NCBI GenBank assembly: GCA_045546275.1
Contig: JAZQCM010000001.1
Coordinates: forward strand, 62,001-126,000
Length of the DNA: 64,000 nucleotides
DNA from: RGIG1927 sp045546275
GTDB taxonomy: Bacteria > Bacillota > Clostridia > UMGS1883
Direction: 5' to 3'
Shown here: in pieces, positions 1 through 9,715 of the stretch
How the letters are laid out: every line of letters begins with the position of its first letter
How positions within the stretch are numbered: the first letter of the stretch is position 1
Translations under genes and position numbers: made by a program
Notes under the pieces: model-generated
Databases searched by the model: none
What the model was told of the DNA's origin: nothing
Seen by the model: the letters and a program-made list of their open reading frames with translations, nothing else

Positions 1-3000
1 GGTGATTTCCAGTACGGTTATATCACATATTTCCTTCGTCATGCACCTGACTTTATGTATAATGCAACCATGGCTTACGGCATGCACGATGCAATTCAGC
101 TTAGTGTAAATACCGACTCAGACAGGGCAATGCACGTTGAGTACGACAACTCATATCCCTTCCAGTATTGGAATGCAGGTGCAAGTTGGTGCCTGCTCCC
201 GATATATGAATACTGGCAGTGCTTTGGAAACCAGCAGATTCCTATTAACGAAAATATGCGTTTTGAAAACCTTCAGCAGGTTTTAGGTGTTAATGACGGC
301 GGGCTTACAGATGAAGAATACAACGAAATCAAGGAAAGAGGCTATCTTGACCTTGAAAAGGATATTCTTTTGCCCCTTCTCACAAAGCAGGCGAACTTCT
401 GGGAACAGATTGTAACACCTCGTTACTATATAGGTACTGACGGAAAGGCTTATCACGATGAGAGCAAAACAAAATTAAATGAAGGCGAAAAATATATGAT
501 TATCCCCACATATTCGCCCGAAAACCACCCTATTGGCTATTACAGTACACTTACCGCCAATGCAACTATGGACATTTCCGCAGCACGTGATGGCTTGGAC
601 ATGGTATGCGCTATGGAGGAAGCTGTAAAGAGAGATGGCTGGGAAGCTGAGGTTGAAAGATGGCAGAGCCTTAAAAATAATATTGCCGATTATAAATTCG
701 ACACCGACGGAGCACTTCGTGAATGGGCGATGGAGGAATACCAGGAAAACAACAACCACCGTCACTTAAGCCATTTGTATGTGGCTTGGCCTGCATACGA
801 CACACAGACAAACCCCTCCTTGGCAGACGCGTCACTCAAGGCAATCAATAATCGTAAAAAGTACAATACAGGGGATGCAACAGCCGGTCATGGATGGATG
901 CACCAGGCGCTTGTGGAAGCAAGACTTAAATTAGGCGACAGCATGATGAAGTCGCTCATGAAGATGATGAACGGCACGGCTTATTATTCATCCATGATGA
1001 CCGACCATGATACAAACCGCCGAAATGATACTTACTGTACAGACACTGCATTTGGCACATTAGGTGCAGTAAATGAAGCCTTGGCGTTTTCCAACACAGG
1101 ACAGATTGAAATTATTCCTGCACTGCCTAAAGATTGGACACGTGGTAAAGTAACAGGATTGATGGCACGAACAAGAGCTGAAATAACAGAGCTTGAATGG
1201 GATATTGAGGGTGGAGTAGCAACAGTTTCCCTTAATTCATCAGAGGATGATAATACAATCCGTCTTTCATGTGGTGAAGCATGGGCAAAGGCATCTCTTA
1301 ACGGAGAAGAGCTTGAAATTAAGAATGATGAAAACGGAAACTATGTTGAAGTAACACTTATGGAAAATACTACAACAGAGGTTGAATTTACACTTTCCGA
1401 TGCTACCGACGGTACATACTTAATCGAAGAGGATGGAAAGTATCTTCAGGTTGATTCCATTGAAAACGGTTCTGAACCCATCTGGGGCAATCTTAATGAT
1501 AATGCATACTGGAATGTGGAAAACACAACAGACGGCTTTATCACAATACAGAACTGCACTACAGGTAAATATCTTACAAACGAAAACGGCGTAATTGTAC
1601 AACGTAGCTACAGTGGTGAAGAAAACCAAAAGTGGAGCACAGATTACTTTAAAATGACAAGGCTTACCCTGTACAAGGAGGTTATAATTGCCCCTGACAG
1701 TATAGAGATAACCCTTGATGGCAAGGCTCTTGACAGCTTGACTATTGAAAGTGGTGAATCGGTTCAGCTTGGCACAAAAATTGAGCCTGAGGGAGCGGTA
1801 GCACTTCTTACCTGGGCAAGTGACAGTATAGGTAGTGGTGTTGTGCTTAGTGATGGTAAATTAACTGCATATGCACCGGGAAGCTTTAATGTGAGTGTTA
1901 CAACCGACACAGGCTTTACTGCCTCTGTACCTGTTACTGTTACAGGCGATGCAAAAGATGTTGTGAAAGCTAACGTTACAAACTTTACAAGTGCCGATAA
2001 CGGCTATAACTCAGGCTGGGTGCCAGAAAATGCATTGAATGGTGTAGCAGGCTCGGCATATGCCTCACAGGATGATGCAAAGGCTAAATTTATCTCCTTT
2101 GAGCTTGAAAAAGAAAAAGCCGTTGAGGTTATTTACGTGACAGGTCGCTTTACAGGTGCCGACGGCGAAGGAGCTTATGCAAAGAGAATTAACGGAGCTA
2201 AGATTTATGCATCAAATACACCCTGGAGCAATGTAAGTAATGCTGTATTGGTTGGTGAGGTAAGTGGTGTAACAGCAACGAGTGCCTATATCCCGGCGAG
2301 AGTTGAAATTGACACCAAGGGCGAAAAGTACAAGTATTATACTCTTTACTTTGACACGGTGAATAACGGAAGTAATATTTCTCTTGCTCTTGATGACATT
2401 GCCTTTTATACAGGTGGTAAAAGCTTTGTACAGAAACTCACTCCGACCGTTACAGCAAAGGGTGGTATAAATCCCCAATATGCAACAGACGGGGATGTTA
2501 ATACAGTATTTAAGATTGAAACACAGACCAACTATTCCAATGAATATATTCAATTTGAGCTTACGGGCACGGACAAGGTGAACAAAATAGTTGTTAAAAA
2601 GGGCATGATAGCATTAGGTGGCGTTACCAACTACTGGGGCGACCATGCATATGCCTCCGGCTGTGTGCTTGAAGGCAGTATTGACGGTACAACCTGGGAA
2701 ACGATTCACACTATGGAAAAACGCCCTGACGGAACAGATAGTCAGAGTGAGATTGTTATAAACCTTGATGTTCCGAAAGCCTATAAATATGTTCGATACA
2801 TAAGAAAAGAAGCAAACAGTTATATAGGTTGGGCGGAAAATGCGGGCAATAAGCTTATTTTGGCAGACATTGAGTTTTACACCGTAAGCAGTGTTGTTGA
2901 AACCGAATTGGTAAAAAAGGACGGAAAAAACATAACCATAAGAGCAAAAAGCAACACGAGCGGAAGCTTTACCATTATTGTGGCAATTTACAGTAGTGAG

Positions 3001-3147
3001 GACGAGCTTTTGGAGGTTGTCTCAAAACCTATAAGTCTTCTTGAAGAAATTTCTGAAGAATTTACTATTCCTACAACAAAGGATGGTAATATGAAGGTTT
3101 TTATTTGGGGGGATAACATGCTCCCCGTATCGGATAAAACAAGTTAA
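1..3147 (+). CDS. GH95-type glycoside hydrolase, multidomain, 5' truncated by window edge
   Basis: The frame is open from base 1, so the N-terminus, any signal peptide and part of the catalytic domain lie outside the window; 1048 residues are visible. Residues 1-430 look like the (alpha/alpha)6 domain of GH95, which removes alpha-L-fucose or alpha-L-galactose. They include an IPTYSPEN motif (Glu 174, aligning with the GH95 general acid) and HRHLSH (253-258). Downstream are a ricin-like beta-trefoil (about 473-558), a Big_2 Ig-like domain (about 568-650), two F5/8 type C carbohydrate-binding domains (about 658-808 and 813-968) and a short C-terminal beta domain ending near FIWGDNMLP, a tail common on clostridial extracellular CAZymes. 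These appendages argue for a secreted enzyme. The family call is good, but the released sugar is not certain. A terminator follows immediately. Confidence 0.8.
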   Translation, partial: GDFQYGYITYFLRHAPDFMYNATMAYGMHDAIQLSVNTDSDRAMHVEYDNSYPFQYWNAGASWCLLPIYEYWQCFGNQQIPINENMRFENLQQVLGVNDGGLTDEEYNEIKERGYLDLEKDILLPLLTKQANFWEQIVTPRYYIGTDGKAYHDESKTKLNEGEKYMIIPTYSPENHPIGYYSTLTANATMDISAARDGLDMVCAMEEAVKRDGWEAEVERWQSLKNNIADYKFDTDGALREWAMEEYQENNNHRHLSHLYVAWPAYDTQTNPSLADASLKAINNRKKYNTGDATAGHGWMHQALVEARLKLGDSMMKSLMKMMNGTAYYSSMMTDHDTNRRNDTYCTDTAFGTLGAVNEALAFSNTGQIEIIPALPKDWTRGKVTGLMARTRAEITELEWDIEGGVATVSLNSSEDDNTIRLSCGEAWAKASLNGEELEIKNDENGNYVEVTLMENTTTEVEFTLSDATDGTYLIEEDGKYLQVDSIENGSEPIWGNLNDNAYWNVENTTDGFITIQNCTTGKYLTNENGVIVQRSYSGEENQKWSTDYFKMTRLTLYKEVIIAPDSIEITLDGKALDSLTIESGESVQLGTKIEPEGAVALLTWASDSIGSGVVLSDGKLTAYAPGSFNVSVTTDTGFTASVPVTVTGDAKDVVKANVTNFTSADNGYNSGWVPENALNGVAGSAYASQDDAKAKFISFELEKEKAVEVIYVTGRFTGADGEGAYAKRINGAKIYASNTPWSNVSNAVLVGEVSGVTATSAYIPARVEIDTKGEKYKYYTLYFDTVNNGSNISLALDDIAFYTGGKSFVQKLTPTVTAKGGINPQYATDGDVNTVFKIETQTNYSNEYIQFELTGTDKVNKIVVKKGMIALGGVTNYWGDHAYASGCVLEGSIDGTTWETIHTMEKRPDGTDSQSEIVINLDVPKAYKYVRYIRKEANSYIGWAENAGNKLILADIEFYTVSSVVETELVKKDGKNITIRAKSNTSGSFTIIVAIYSSEDELLEVVSKPISLLEEISEEFTIPTTKDGNMKVFIWGDNMLPVSDKTS

Positions 3148-3153
3148 CCAAAT

Positions 3154-3177
3154 AATCCCCGCCAATCGGTGGGGATT
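3154..3177 (+). terminator. Intrinsic terminator after GH95 gene
   Basis: An AATCCCC / GGGGATT stem is extended by GCC/GGT around an AATC loop and followed by GCTTTT. It begins six bases after the stop codon. Confidence 0.75.
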
Positions 3178-3221
3178 GCTTTTATAAAATTATGATGATA
3201 TAATTTTATCAGGGTGATAAT

Positions 3222-3926
3222 ATGCTTAACATTTCAGAAGCTAATATTAAGTTTCAGTTGGATAATTTAAAAATAAAAGTACTCCACATAAATTACGGCG
3301 TGTTTTATAAGCCTTTTCCAAAGCACCGACACGGCAACCGTTTTTACGAGGCGCACCTTGTAACAGGCGGCAGCGGCACTTTGGTTGCAAATGGTGAAAG
3401 CTACGAGCTGAAAGGCGGCATGCTTTACATGACCGGTCCCTTGGTTGAGCATGAGCAGATTACAAATGCCGATGACCCAATGGACGAATACTGTATTCAG
3501 TTTGAAATTACCGAAAATCAAAGAACAAAACCCGGGAAAACTGCAAAAGCATTAAAGGAAACCACCTTCTGGATAGGCGAGGACACACAAAATATAAAAA
3601 GGCTTTTCGAAATGCTTACGGAAGAAGCAGAGAACAAAAAAATAGGCTACATTCAGAGTGTAATCAATTTATCGTTTCAGGTTTTGGTGTGCATTGCCAG
3701 AAATTATGTAGGAAGCGAGCAAGTAGGCGACTATTCTGCCATTACCCCCGATGATAAAAAAATGGTTATTACAGATGAAAGCTTTTTGTATAATTCAGGA
3801 ACAATTACCCTTACAGAGCTTGCGAAAAGACTTAGCCTAAGTACAAGGCAAACTCAAAGGTTTTTGAACAAAGCCTATGGCAAAACATTCATGGAAATGA
3901 AAAAAGAAAATCGTTCGGATAAATAA
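3222..3926 (+). CDS. AraC-family regulator lacking the second HTH (C-terminally truncated)
   Basis: This 234-residue protein has an N-terminal cupin/AraC-binding domain (about 20-110, including FPKHRHGNRFYEAHLV) expected to sense a sugar. The C-terminus (about 188-230) contains one helix-turn-helix, with LTELAKRLSLSTRQTQRFL and then FMEMKK. A normal AraC protein continues about 45 residues into a second HTH. Here translation stops at NRSDK, and the other frames downstream do not continue the domain before a terminator. GGGTG lies just upstream of the ATG. The gene follows the GH95 gene and diverges from nothing; it converges on the next AraC gene. It is either a one-HTH regulator or a decaying gene. 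It may still bind ligand or dimerise, but full DNA binding is doubtful. Confidence 0.75.
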   Translation: MLNISEANIKFQLDNLKIKVLHINYGVFYKPFPKHRHGNRFYEAHLVTGGSGTLVANGESYELKGGMLYMTGPLVEHEQITNADDPMDEYCIQFEITENQRTKPGKTAKALKETTFWIGEDTQNIKRLFEMLTEEAENKKIGYIQSVINLSFQVLVCIARNYVGSEQVGDYSAITPDDKKMVITDESFLYNSGTITLTELAKRLSLSTRQTQRFLNKAYGKTFMEMKKENRSDK

Positions 3927-3941
3927 ATATAACTATGTAAA

Positions 3942-3970
3942 AATGACCCCTCATTTTCAGAGGGGTCATT
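3942..3970. terminator. Bidirectional intrinsic terminator
   Basis: A perfect AATGACCCCT / AGGGGTCATT stem has a nine-base loop. A TTTTT run follows on the minus strand and a T-rich stretch on the plus strand. It separates two convergent AraC-family genes. Confidence 0.8.
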
Positions 3971-4001
3971 GTATTATTTGTATGTTGTAAAAAGAACAGT
4001 T

Positions 4002-4796
4002 TTATACTCGGCTACGATATGGGGAGGTTTTCAGGTATTCGGTCGGCGTTTTCTTTGTTGCTTTAATAAATGCCCTGTTAAAAGTTCTCAGATTATTAAA
4101 GCCGGATTCAAATGCAGCATTTGAAATTTTTGAGCCTTTATCCAAAAGTTCAAGTGAATATCTTATTCTGATTGAATTAAGATAGTCATTAAAACTTGTA
4201 CCAAGGCGTGATGAAAAAATTCTTGAAAGGGTGAATTTGCTCACAAAAAGTGCCTCAGCTACAGCTTCGAGATTTATATTCTCGGTGCAATGCTTTTCCA
4301 TGTAGTCGACCAATTTATAAACGGTTTCGTCTTCGTGTTTTTTGCAAGTAACAGTTTCAAGCTTGTCAAATAAATGACAAAGCACCATCCTTGCATACGC
4401 TTTTTGCATTCTTAAGGGGGCCGTCTCCATACTTTTAAGCTTTTCCAAAGCATGAATACAGTCAGGAGAAAGAGAATCAATTCTGATTACACAGTTTTTT
4501 GGAATGCGACCCTCCATATCATGTCTATATTCGCCTATCAAAGCCATACCTATAAGTATTAAATAGCCTTTTGAGTTTGTATCAGGTACATATTCATAGT
4601 GATGTACATGATTGGGAAATATTATCCCAATTTCGCCTTCGTGCAATAAATTACTCTTTCCGTCAACTACAATGCCCATTTGCCCGCTTTGGGCTACAAC
4701 AATCTCCACAAATGGATGAAAGTGAGGGGAAAAGCCGAATTCTGAATAACAGTATACAAAAAGCTCGGTATCTTTCTTTTCAAAATATGGTAGCAT
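4002..4796 (-). CDS. AraC-family transcriptional regulator
   Basis: This 264-residue protein has an N-terminal cupin domain with HFHPFVEIVVAQSG and a C-terminal double HTH. The HTH region shows LEAVAEALFVSKFTLSRIF, then the second motif ISNAAFESGFNNLRTFNRAF and the family-typical ending KKTPTEYL. The chosen start is the ATG at 4796, preceded by GGATG about eight bases upstream. A GTG at 4838 would add 14 residues but has weaker ribosome-site support. It is transcribed divergently from the GH30 gene and so probably controls it, switching on glycan degradation when an oligosaccharide binds the cupin. Target and ligand are inference. Confidence 0.85.
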   Translation of the reverse strand: MLPYFEKKDTELFVYCYSEFGFSPHFHPFVEIVVAQSGQMGIVVDGKSNLLHEGEIGIIFPNHVHHYEYVPDTNSKGYLILIGMALIGEYRHDMEGRIPKNCVIRIDSLSPDCIHALEKLKSMETAPLRMQKAYARMVLCHLFDKLETVTCKKHEDETVYKLVDYMEKHCTENINLEAVAEALFVSKFTLSRIFSSRLGTSFNDYLNSIRIRYSLELLDKGSKISNAAFESGFNNLRTFNRAFIKATKKTPTEYLKTSPYRSRV

Positions 4797-4966
4797 ACTT
4801 ATCACATCCAACAGCAATATTTGTCTACATTTTAGCACAAATTTACTTTCAAATCAAATACAATTGATGTATTATTATGAAAGTAATAGAAATATTGAAA
4901 AATAATTTTAAAATGCCAACTATTTTGATAATACCTAAAGTGTATACAGGAAAGGAGAATGATGTT

Positions 4967-6364
4967 ATGTATTGGCAATGCACAACAAATTCAGAAAAAT
5001 GGATACAAAAAAACAACCTTAGTTTAACAGAATGGGACAATGACTCGAGTTTATATATACAGATGGATTCATCTACACGTTATCAAACCCTGACCCAAAC
5101 CCCTTTTGGCGGTTGCTTTAATGAACGTGGCTGGAAAGCAATGGAAAATTTGCCCAATGGTGTAAAGGAAGAAATTATATACGAACTTTTTTCTGAAAAT
5201 GGGTTAAACCTTTCTGTGGGAAGAATGGCGCTTGGTAATTCCGATTTTTCAATTAACCGTTCTCAAAGCTATGACGAACTTCCCGAAGGGATTGACACAG
5301 ACTATAATCTTGATTATTTTTCAATAGAATCTGACAGAAAATACATGCTTCCTTACATCAAGGCAGCAGAAAAGGTTCGACCAAATCTTCCCTTGTGGGG
5401 TTCTCCCTGGTCACCTCCAAGCTGGATGAAAAACAACAAAACCATTTATGGACAGCATGGGGACAACACCATTATATGGGATGAAAACATACTGGAAGCC
5501 TATGCACAATATTTTGTTAAATATGTACAGGCATACAGAAAAGAAGGTCATAACGTATTTCTTGTTATGCCTCAGAACGAGCCTACGATGGATACTGCCT
5601 ATTCTTCATGTGTATGGACAGGGGAACGGCTTAACACTTTTATCCATGATTATCTTTATCCTGCATTTGAAAAGGCAGGTATTAGTGAAAATACCAATAT
5701 TTATCTTGGTACCTTTACCGACTCTCAGGCTAATCGTACCGACCCCACTTTAAACGACCCGGAAACTATTAAAATGATAAAGGGCGTTGGATTTCAGTGG
5801 TGGTCGGCACCTCTTGCCACGCGTGTTCACCGCCAATTTCCGCATCTTGAATTAATGCAGTCGGAGACAAAATGTGGAGATGGCGATAACTCCTGGCAGT
5901 ATGCTGAGGAACAGTTTGACACCTTTAAAGAGTTCTTTGAAGCAGGTGTTTCGAGCTACATGCTATGGAATATGATACTTGACGAAAAGGGTGAGAACAC
6001 ATCTCCCAACCCATGGAGACAGAATGCGCCAATAACTGTTCATTCCGTGACAAATGAAGTTTCGTACAATCCTCAGTATTACCTGACAAAACACTTTTCC
6101 CACTATATAAAGCCGGGCGCAAGACGTATTAAGACAGATGGAAATTATGGTGATAAAATTGCTTTTCAAAACCCTGATGGGGAAGTTGTACTTGTTGTGA
6201 AAAACAGCAGTGATTCGAACCTTTCGGTTGCAATTAATGTAGACGGCAAAAAGGCAAAGCCTACAGTCCCTGCCCATTCAATTTCCACCTTCCGCATAAT
6301 GAGCAACAATACGGGTTTTAATTCATCACCTGATATGAGCTACGGGGAAAATGAACAGGCTTAA
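4967..6364 (+). CDS. Glycoside hydrolase family 30 enzyme
   Basis: This 465-residue retaining glycosidase of the glucosylceramidase/GH30 type is a (beta/alpha)8 barrel with a side beta-domain. The acid/base Glu 205 lies in MPQNEP and the nucleophile Glu 300 in LMQSET. The substrate-cleft stretch WGSPWSPPSWMK (144-155) is typical of GH30. There is no signal peptide, so it probably acts in the cytoplasm on imported oligosaccharides. The start at 4967 is favoured by AAAGGAG ten bases upstream; an ATG at 4877 in the same frame lacks such a site. Known GH30 activities include beta-glucosidase, beta-xylosidase, beta-fucosidase and glucuronoxylanase, and the sequence does not decide between them. 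Confidence 0.88.
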   Translation: MYWQCTTNSEKWIQKNNLSLTEWDNDSSLYIQMDSSTRYQTLTQTPFGGCFNERGWKAMENLPNGVKEEIIYELFSENGLNLSVGRMALGNSDFSINRSQSYDELPEGIDTDYNLDYFSIESDRKYMLPYIKAAEKVRPNLPLWGSPWSPPSWMKNNKTIYGQHGDNTIIWDENILEAYAQYFVKYVQAYRKEGHNVFLVMPQNEPTMDTAYSSCVWTGERLNTFIHDYLYPAFEKAGISENTNIYLGTFTDSQANRTDPTLNDPETIKMIKGVGFQWWSAPLATRVHRQFPHLELMQSETKCGDGDNSWQYAEEQFDTFKEFFEAGVSSYMLWNMILDEKGENTSPNPWRQNAPITVHSVTNEVSYNPQYYLTKHFSHYIKPGARRIKTDGNYGDKIAFQNPDGEVVLVVKNSSDSNLSVAINVDGKKAKPTVPAHSISTFRIMSNNTGFNSSPDMSYGENEQA

Positions 6365-6386
6365 ATAAATCCTTTCGATATAAAGG

Positions 6387-6425
6387 AAAAAGAGCACTGA
6401 TTTTGTGAAAAATCGGTGCTCTTTT
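6387..6425. terminator. Bidirectional intrinsic terminator
   Basis: A long stem AAAAGAGCAC-GATTTT / AAAATC-GTGCTCTTTT, with one G-T wobble, lies between convergent genes. T-runs occur on both strands. Confidence 0.85.
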
Positions 6426-6429
6426 GTTT

Positions 6430-9400
6430 TTAATAAGTTTGTATTGTAACCGTATCGCCGTAAATTCCGTGGCGATTTATGGGTGTAATACGGTAGAATT
6501 TTGCAGGCCTTTCCACTTTATATTTTTGTGAAACAAGTATGTCGGTTTCAATAGTGAAATTTTCTCCGTCATGTGATGATTCTATTTTAAGATATTTGTT
6601 GTCAAGACCCTTTTGAATGTGAAGAGTATTGTCATTAAACATAACCTTTTTAATGGGGAACGGTTTAAAATACTTTTCGTTACCGATTTCAATACTATCG
6701 GTATTGGTGGAGCCAAGGTAGTAGATTGAAGGCAAAGGCAGAACCTCACGGTGAAGTAAAACCCATTTTTCGTCAGCTGCTGCAAAGAATACAACCGACT
6801 GCAAATCCTTGTCTATAACAAGCTTAACACGAGTAAAACTGTTCTTGTCAAACTCGTAGCAAAGTGGACTAAGCTTTTCTTCCGAAAAAGTGTAAATTGT
6901 ATTCTTGCTTCGTGTACGGATAACTATTTTGTCATTTTCAAAGCCAATGTATGCATAACGTGCGCTCTCACAAAAGCTTTCACGAGCCATAACACTATGG
7001 CAGGATGAAGCAGAGTTTTCGCCGTAAACAGCTTTTGCAAAATAGGGAAGATTATCTTTAATATCACGTTCATTTGCTCTGTAATCATTGCCTTTTCCAA
7101 AGCCCGGAGTTGAGTTTCTATCGCCTATGTAATTAGGAATGGCGGTATGTGTTATTGTGAAAGAAGGAGAATGCATACCTGCCATAACGGAATATGTATA
7201 TTCCTCATCGTAGGTAACCGCTTTATCAAGATAAACTGTGTTTTCCGTAGTTGCAATTTTTTCACCATCGCGATAAATGTCATAGCTTTCGCCTTCAGTT
7301 TCCTTCCAGGACAAAAGAATACCTTTATTGTCATTAAGTAAGTTCAGATCTGTTACTGAAGATAAGGGCATTTCGTCTGTGGTTCTGATAACCTTGTAGC
7401 TGAAAGGCTCAAGTGTGATTTCCTCACCGTTAATTCTAAAGGGAAGTGTGTATGTGAAAGCGTTTTCATAGCTTTCACGAGTGGTGTTACAACAAATAAA
7501 GTAATTGTCAACCTTTGCCCATATTATGTCGGGATACCCTGTGTAGGGTGTATCTACCTCGAAATTTTCACGAAGGACTTTACCAACTCCTTTTTGATAT
7601 GTGACAGGTACTTCTTCGCCGCAAAGTGCCTGTGGTGTTGCGCCAAATTCTTCAAGAGGAACAGGACCGCGATTGTAAGAATTTGAGCCTTGGGAATCGG
7701 CAATAAAGTCCATGTTCACCTGCTGCTGACGGATAAATTTTCCTCCCCGGGTAAAAATGCCGTCTGTTTTAAATTGTGTTAAATGATGAGTTCCTTTTTT
7801 TATTATGTGTGCTCTGCCAAAACCTGAATATCCACGGTTACGGTGGTTCAGCTGTGCAAAAATATGGATGTCACCATCACGAAGAGATAACAAAAGATTG
7901 TCTATATCAAAAAATATGAAATCCTCTTTATTACTATCAGAGTGGGGAAGATAGTGCGTTATGTCCTCTTTGAAAACATCTTTTATTGTGCGGTCAATTC
8001 TGAAATCGTTGTAGTTTGGGTACAAAGAAGCAAAGGCAGGAACTAAGTGACCATCCTTATGCTGCTCTCTGAGAGCATCAACTGCTTTTCTTGCATACAA
8101 TTTATAATTATCCCATTCACAGGAAATATACCGTTCACTATGCTCATTCATGTGCCTTTCAAGTGAAGCAAAGAGAAGAGTTCTCTTATCATTTATAATT
8201 GCACCATAAGCAGGCTTTGGGTTCATGGTGGGGTTTCTTTCGTCAATTGCCTGCTCCATAAGCATTATTCTGTTGCCCGTTTCGTCTGCACCTTCATAGC
8301 GCATATACATGCGTGAATTAATATTTTCAAGAGCAGCCTTTAAAATAAGGTCAGAAAGCTCATAATCACCATGATTAAATGTGCGGTATACCCATTCGGG
8401 CAGATAGTTGCATGTTTCACCGTAGTTACCTACATAGCCGTTTTCGCGGGAAAGGGCACGGTGGGTTAAAGGAAAATAGTTTTCACCATAGGGCTTACGA
8501 CGTAAAAATTCACCGTTTTCATCAATGCCCTGTACCGCTTCGCCACGGCAAACTATGTTTACATAGTCTTCTGTAAAACGTGCATTTTTATCGTGATTAA
8601 AAAGGCAATGATACAAATCGAGCTCTCTGCCTTCTTTGTCAAAAAGAATGTGTTCACCTTTCCATGGGGCAAGTCCTAATGCTTCCTTTAAAATAAGGTC
8701 GCACTTTTCCTTGCCTATATAGTATTTACTTTTAATAACTCCCAGGCCTGCCATGGCTTTCCAAGCACCTTCGTAGGTGTAATAGGTCTGGTTATAAATG
8801 TAGCTCTGGCGTGAAGAAGCAAAGTCAAAATTTGCTTTTAAACAAACTTCCCATGCTTCTTTTACTGTGAGGCTTTCATTAAAAGGTGATAAAAGATAAT
8901 CCTCAAACCATTCTTTGTCAATAAGCTTTTCTATGATATAAAGCGCTTGACCTAATTCTCCGTAATAGCCACCCCAGTCGCTTTGGTGGGAAGTGCGAAG
9001 GAGGGATTGAGGATTTTCAAAATAATCCTTAATGTAGTGGTTTATGCAGTCAATTATAAGTCTTACAGCCTCGCTTTTGTCGGAAAGCGGGCAGTAGGGC
9101 TCAAAAAGCATCATACAGAAATGGCGCATTTCTTCCACATATTTTGTAATTGATAATTTCTCACCGTTTTTAAGCTTTGTGAGGGAGTTGTTAAAAAAAA
9201 TAATCTGTGCATTAATATAACTTTGAGTCAAAGCAAATGCATCAAATGCTTCATTCGGTTTTTTTGTAACCGGAGTTTTATTTTCGGGCAATTTAAAGGT
9301 TTGATTAGTTGTGGAATACGCCTCGTAAATTGTACCGAAAACCTCTTCTAAATCGTCATAAGGCTCTGCCTGACGAAGTGTAATTTCAATTTCGCTTTTT

Positions 9401-9702
9401 CCTTTGGTGTATAAAAGGGGAATTGCACTGGTAACAAAAAACCATCCCTCAGGTTTAAAATTGCCATAGCAAAGATTAACAGGCTCAAAATCACTGCATT
9501 TTGCATAGCCAAGCTGTTTGCCGTCAAGGTAAATAAATATCGGTGTGTATTTTTCATTAGAATTAAGCTTTAAAGAAAGATAGTTTTGCCTGTAGGGGTT
9601 AACTTTAATTTTAAAGGTAAATTCTTCTGAAAAACGCGAGGAGGGATTAGTGGGTGAGAGCTTTACCCCGTTGCCACCATTAAAAATAATTGAATCAGTC
9701 AT
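6430..9702 (-). CDS. Large unassigned protein with helical toroid-like core and FN3 domain; candidate polysaccharide-active enzyme
   Basis: This 1090-residue protein is last in a four-gene operon behind GH88. I do not recognise a named family. Visible features are: an N-terminal beta-rich segment (1-120); a long helix-rich segment (about 130-560) with aromatic/His/Asn-rich stretches such as SDWGGYYGELGQA and ENGYVGNYGETCNYLPEW; a beta-rich segment (about 570-770) with LNHRNRGYSGFGRAH; a fibronectin type III domain (about 778-865); and two further beta modules. A helical toroid followed by an antiparallel beta-sandwich is the layout of several polysaccharide lyase families (PL8, PL12, PL21 and similar), so a lyase is possible. 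There is no signal peptide. The start at 9702 is chosen because GGAGC lies nine bases upstream; the in-frame ATG ten codons earlier lies inside the GH88 gene. Confidence 0.6.
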   Translation of the reverse strand: MTDSIIFNGGNGVKLSPTNPSSRFSEEFTFKIKVNPYRQNYLSLKLNSNEKYTPIFIYLDGKQLGYAKCSDFEPVNLCYGNFKPEGWFFVTSAIPLLYTKGKSEIEITLRQAEPYDDLEEVFGTIYEAYSTTNQTFKLPENKTPVTKKPNEAFDAFALTQSYINAQIIFFNNSLTKLKNGEKLSITKYVEEMRHFCMMLFEPYCPLSDKSEAVRLIIDCINHYIKDYFENPQSLLRTSHQSDWGGYYGELGQALYIIEKLIDKEWFEDYLLSPFNESLTVKEAWEVCLKANFDFASSRQSYIYNQTYYTYEGAWKAMAGLGVIKSKYYIGKEKCDLILKEALGLAPWKGEHILFDKEGRELDLYHCLFNHDKNARFTEDYVNIVCRGEAVQGIDENGEFLRRKPYGENYFPLTHRALSRENGYVGNYGETCNYLPEWVYRTFNHGDYELSDLILKAALENINSRMYMRYEGADETGNRIMLMEQAIDERNPTMNPKPAYGAIINDKRTLLFASLERHMNEHSERYISCEWDNYKLYARKAVDALREQHKDGHLVPAFASLYPNYNDFRIDRTIKDVFKEDITHYLPHSDSNKEDFIFFDIDNLLLSLRDGDIHIFAQLNHRNRGYSGFGRAHIIKKGTHHLTQFKTDGIFTRGGKFIRQQQVNMDFIADSQGSNSYNRGPVPLEEFGATPQALCGEEVPVTYQKGVGKVLRENFEVDTPYTGYPDIIWAKVDNYFICCNTTRESYENAFTYTLPFRINGEEITLEPFSYKVIRTTDEMPLSSVTDLNLLNDNKGILLSWKETEGESYDIYRDGEKIATTENTVYLDKAVTYDEEYTYSVMAGMHSPSFTITHTAIPNYIGDRNSTPGFGKGNDYRANERDIKDNLPYFAKAVYGENSASSCHSVMARESFCESARYAYIGFENDKIVIRTRSKNTIYTFSEEKLSPLCYEFDKNSFTRVKLVIDKDLQSVVFFAAADEKWVLLHREVLPLPSIYYLGSTNTDSIEIGNEKYFKPFPIKKVMFNDNTLHIQKGLDNKYLKIESSHDGENFTIETDILVSQKYKVERPAKFYRITPINRHGIYGDTVTIQTY

Positions 9703-9715
9703 AAAAATGCTCCAA

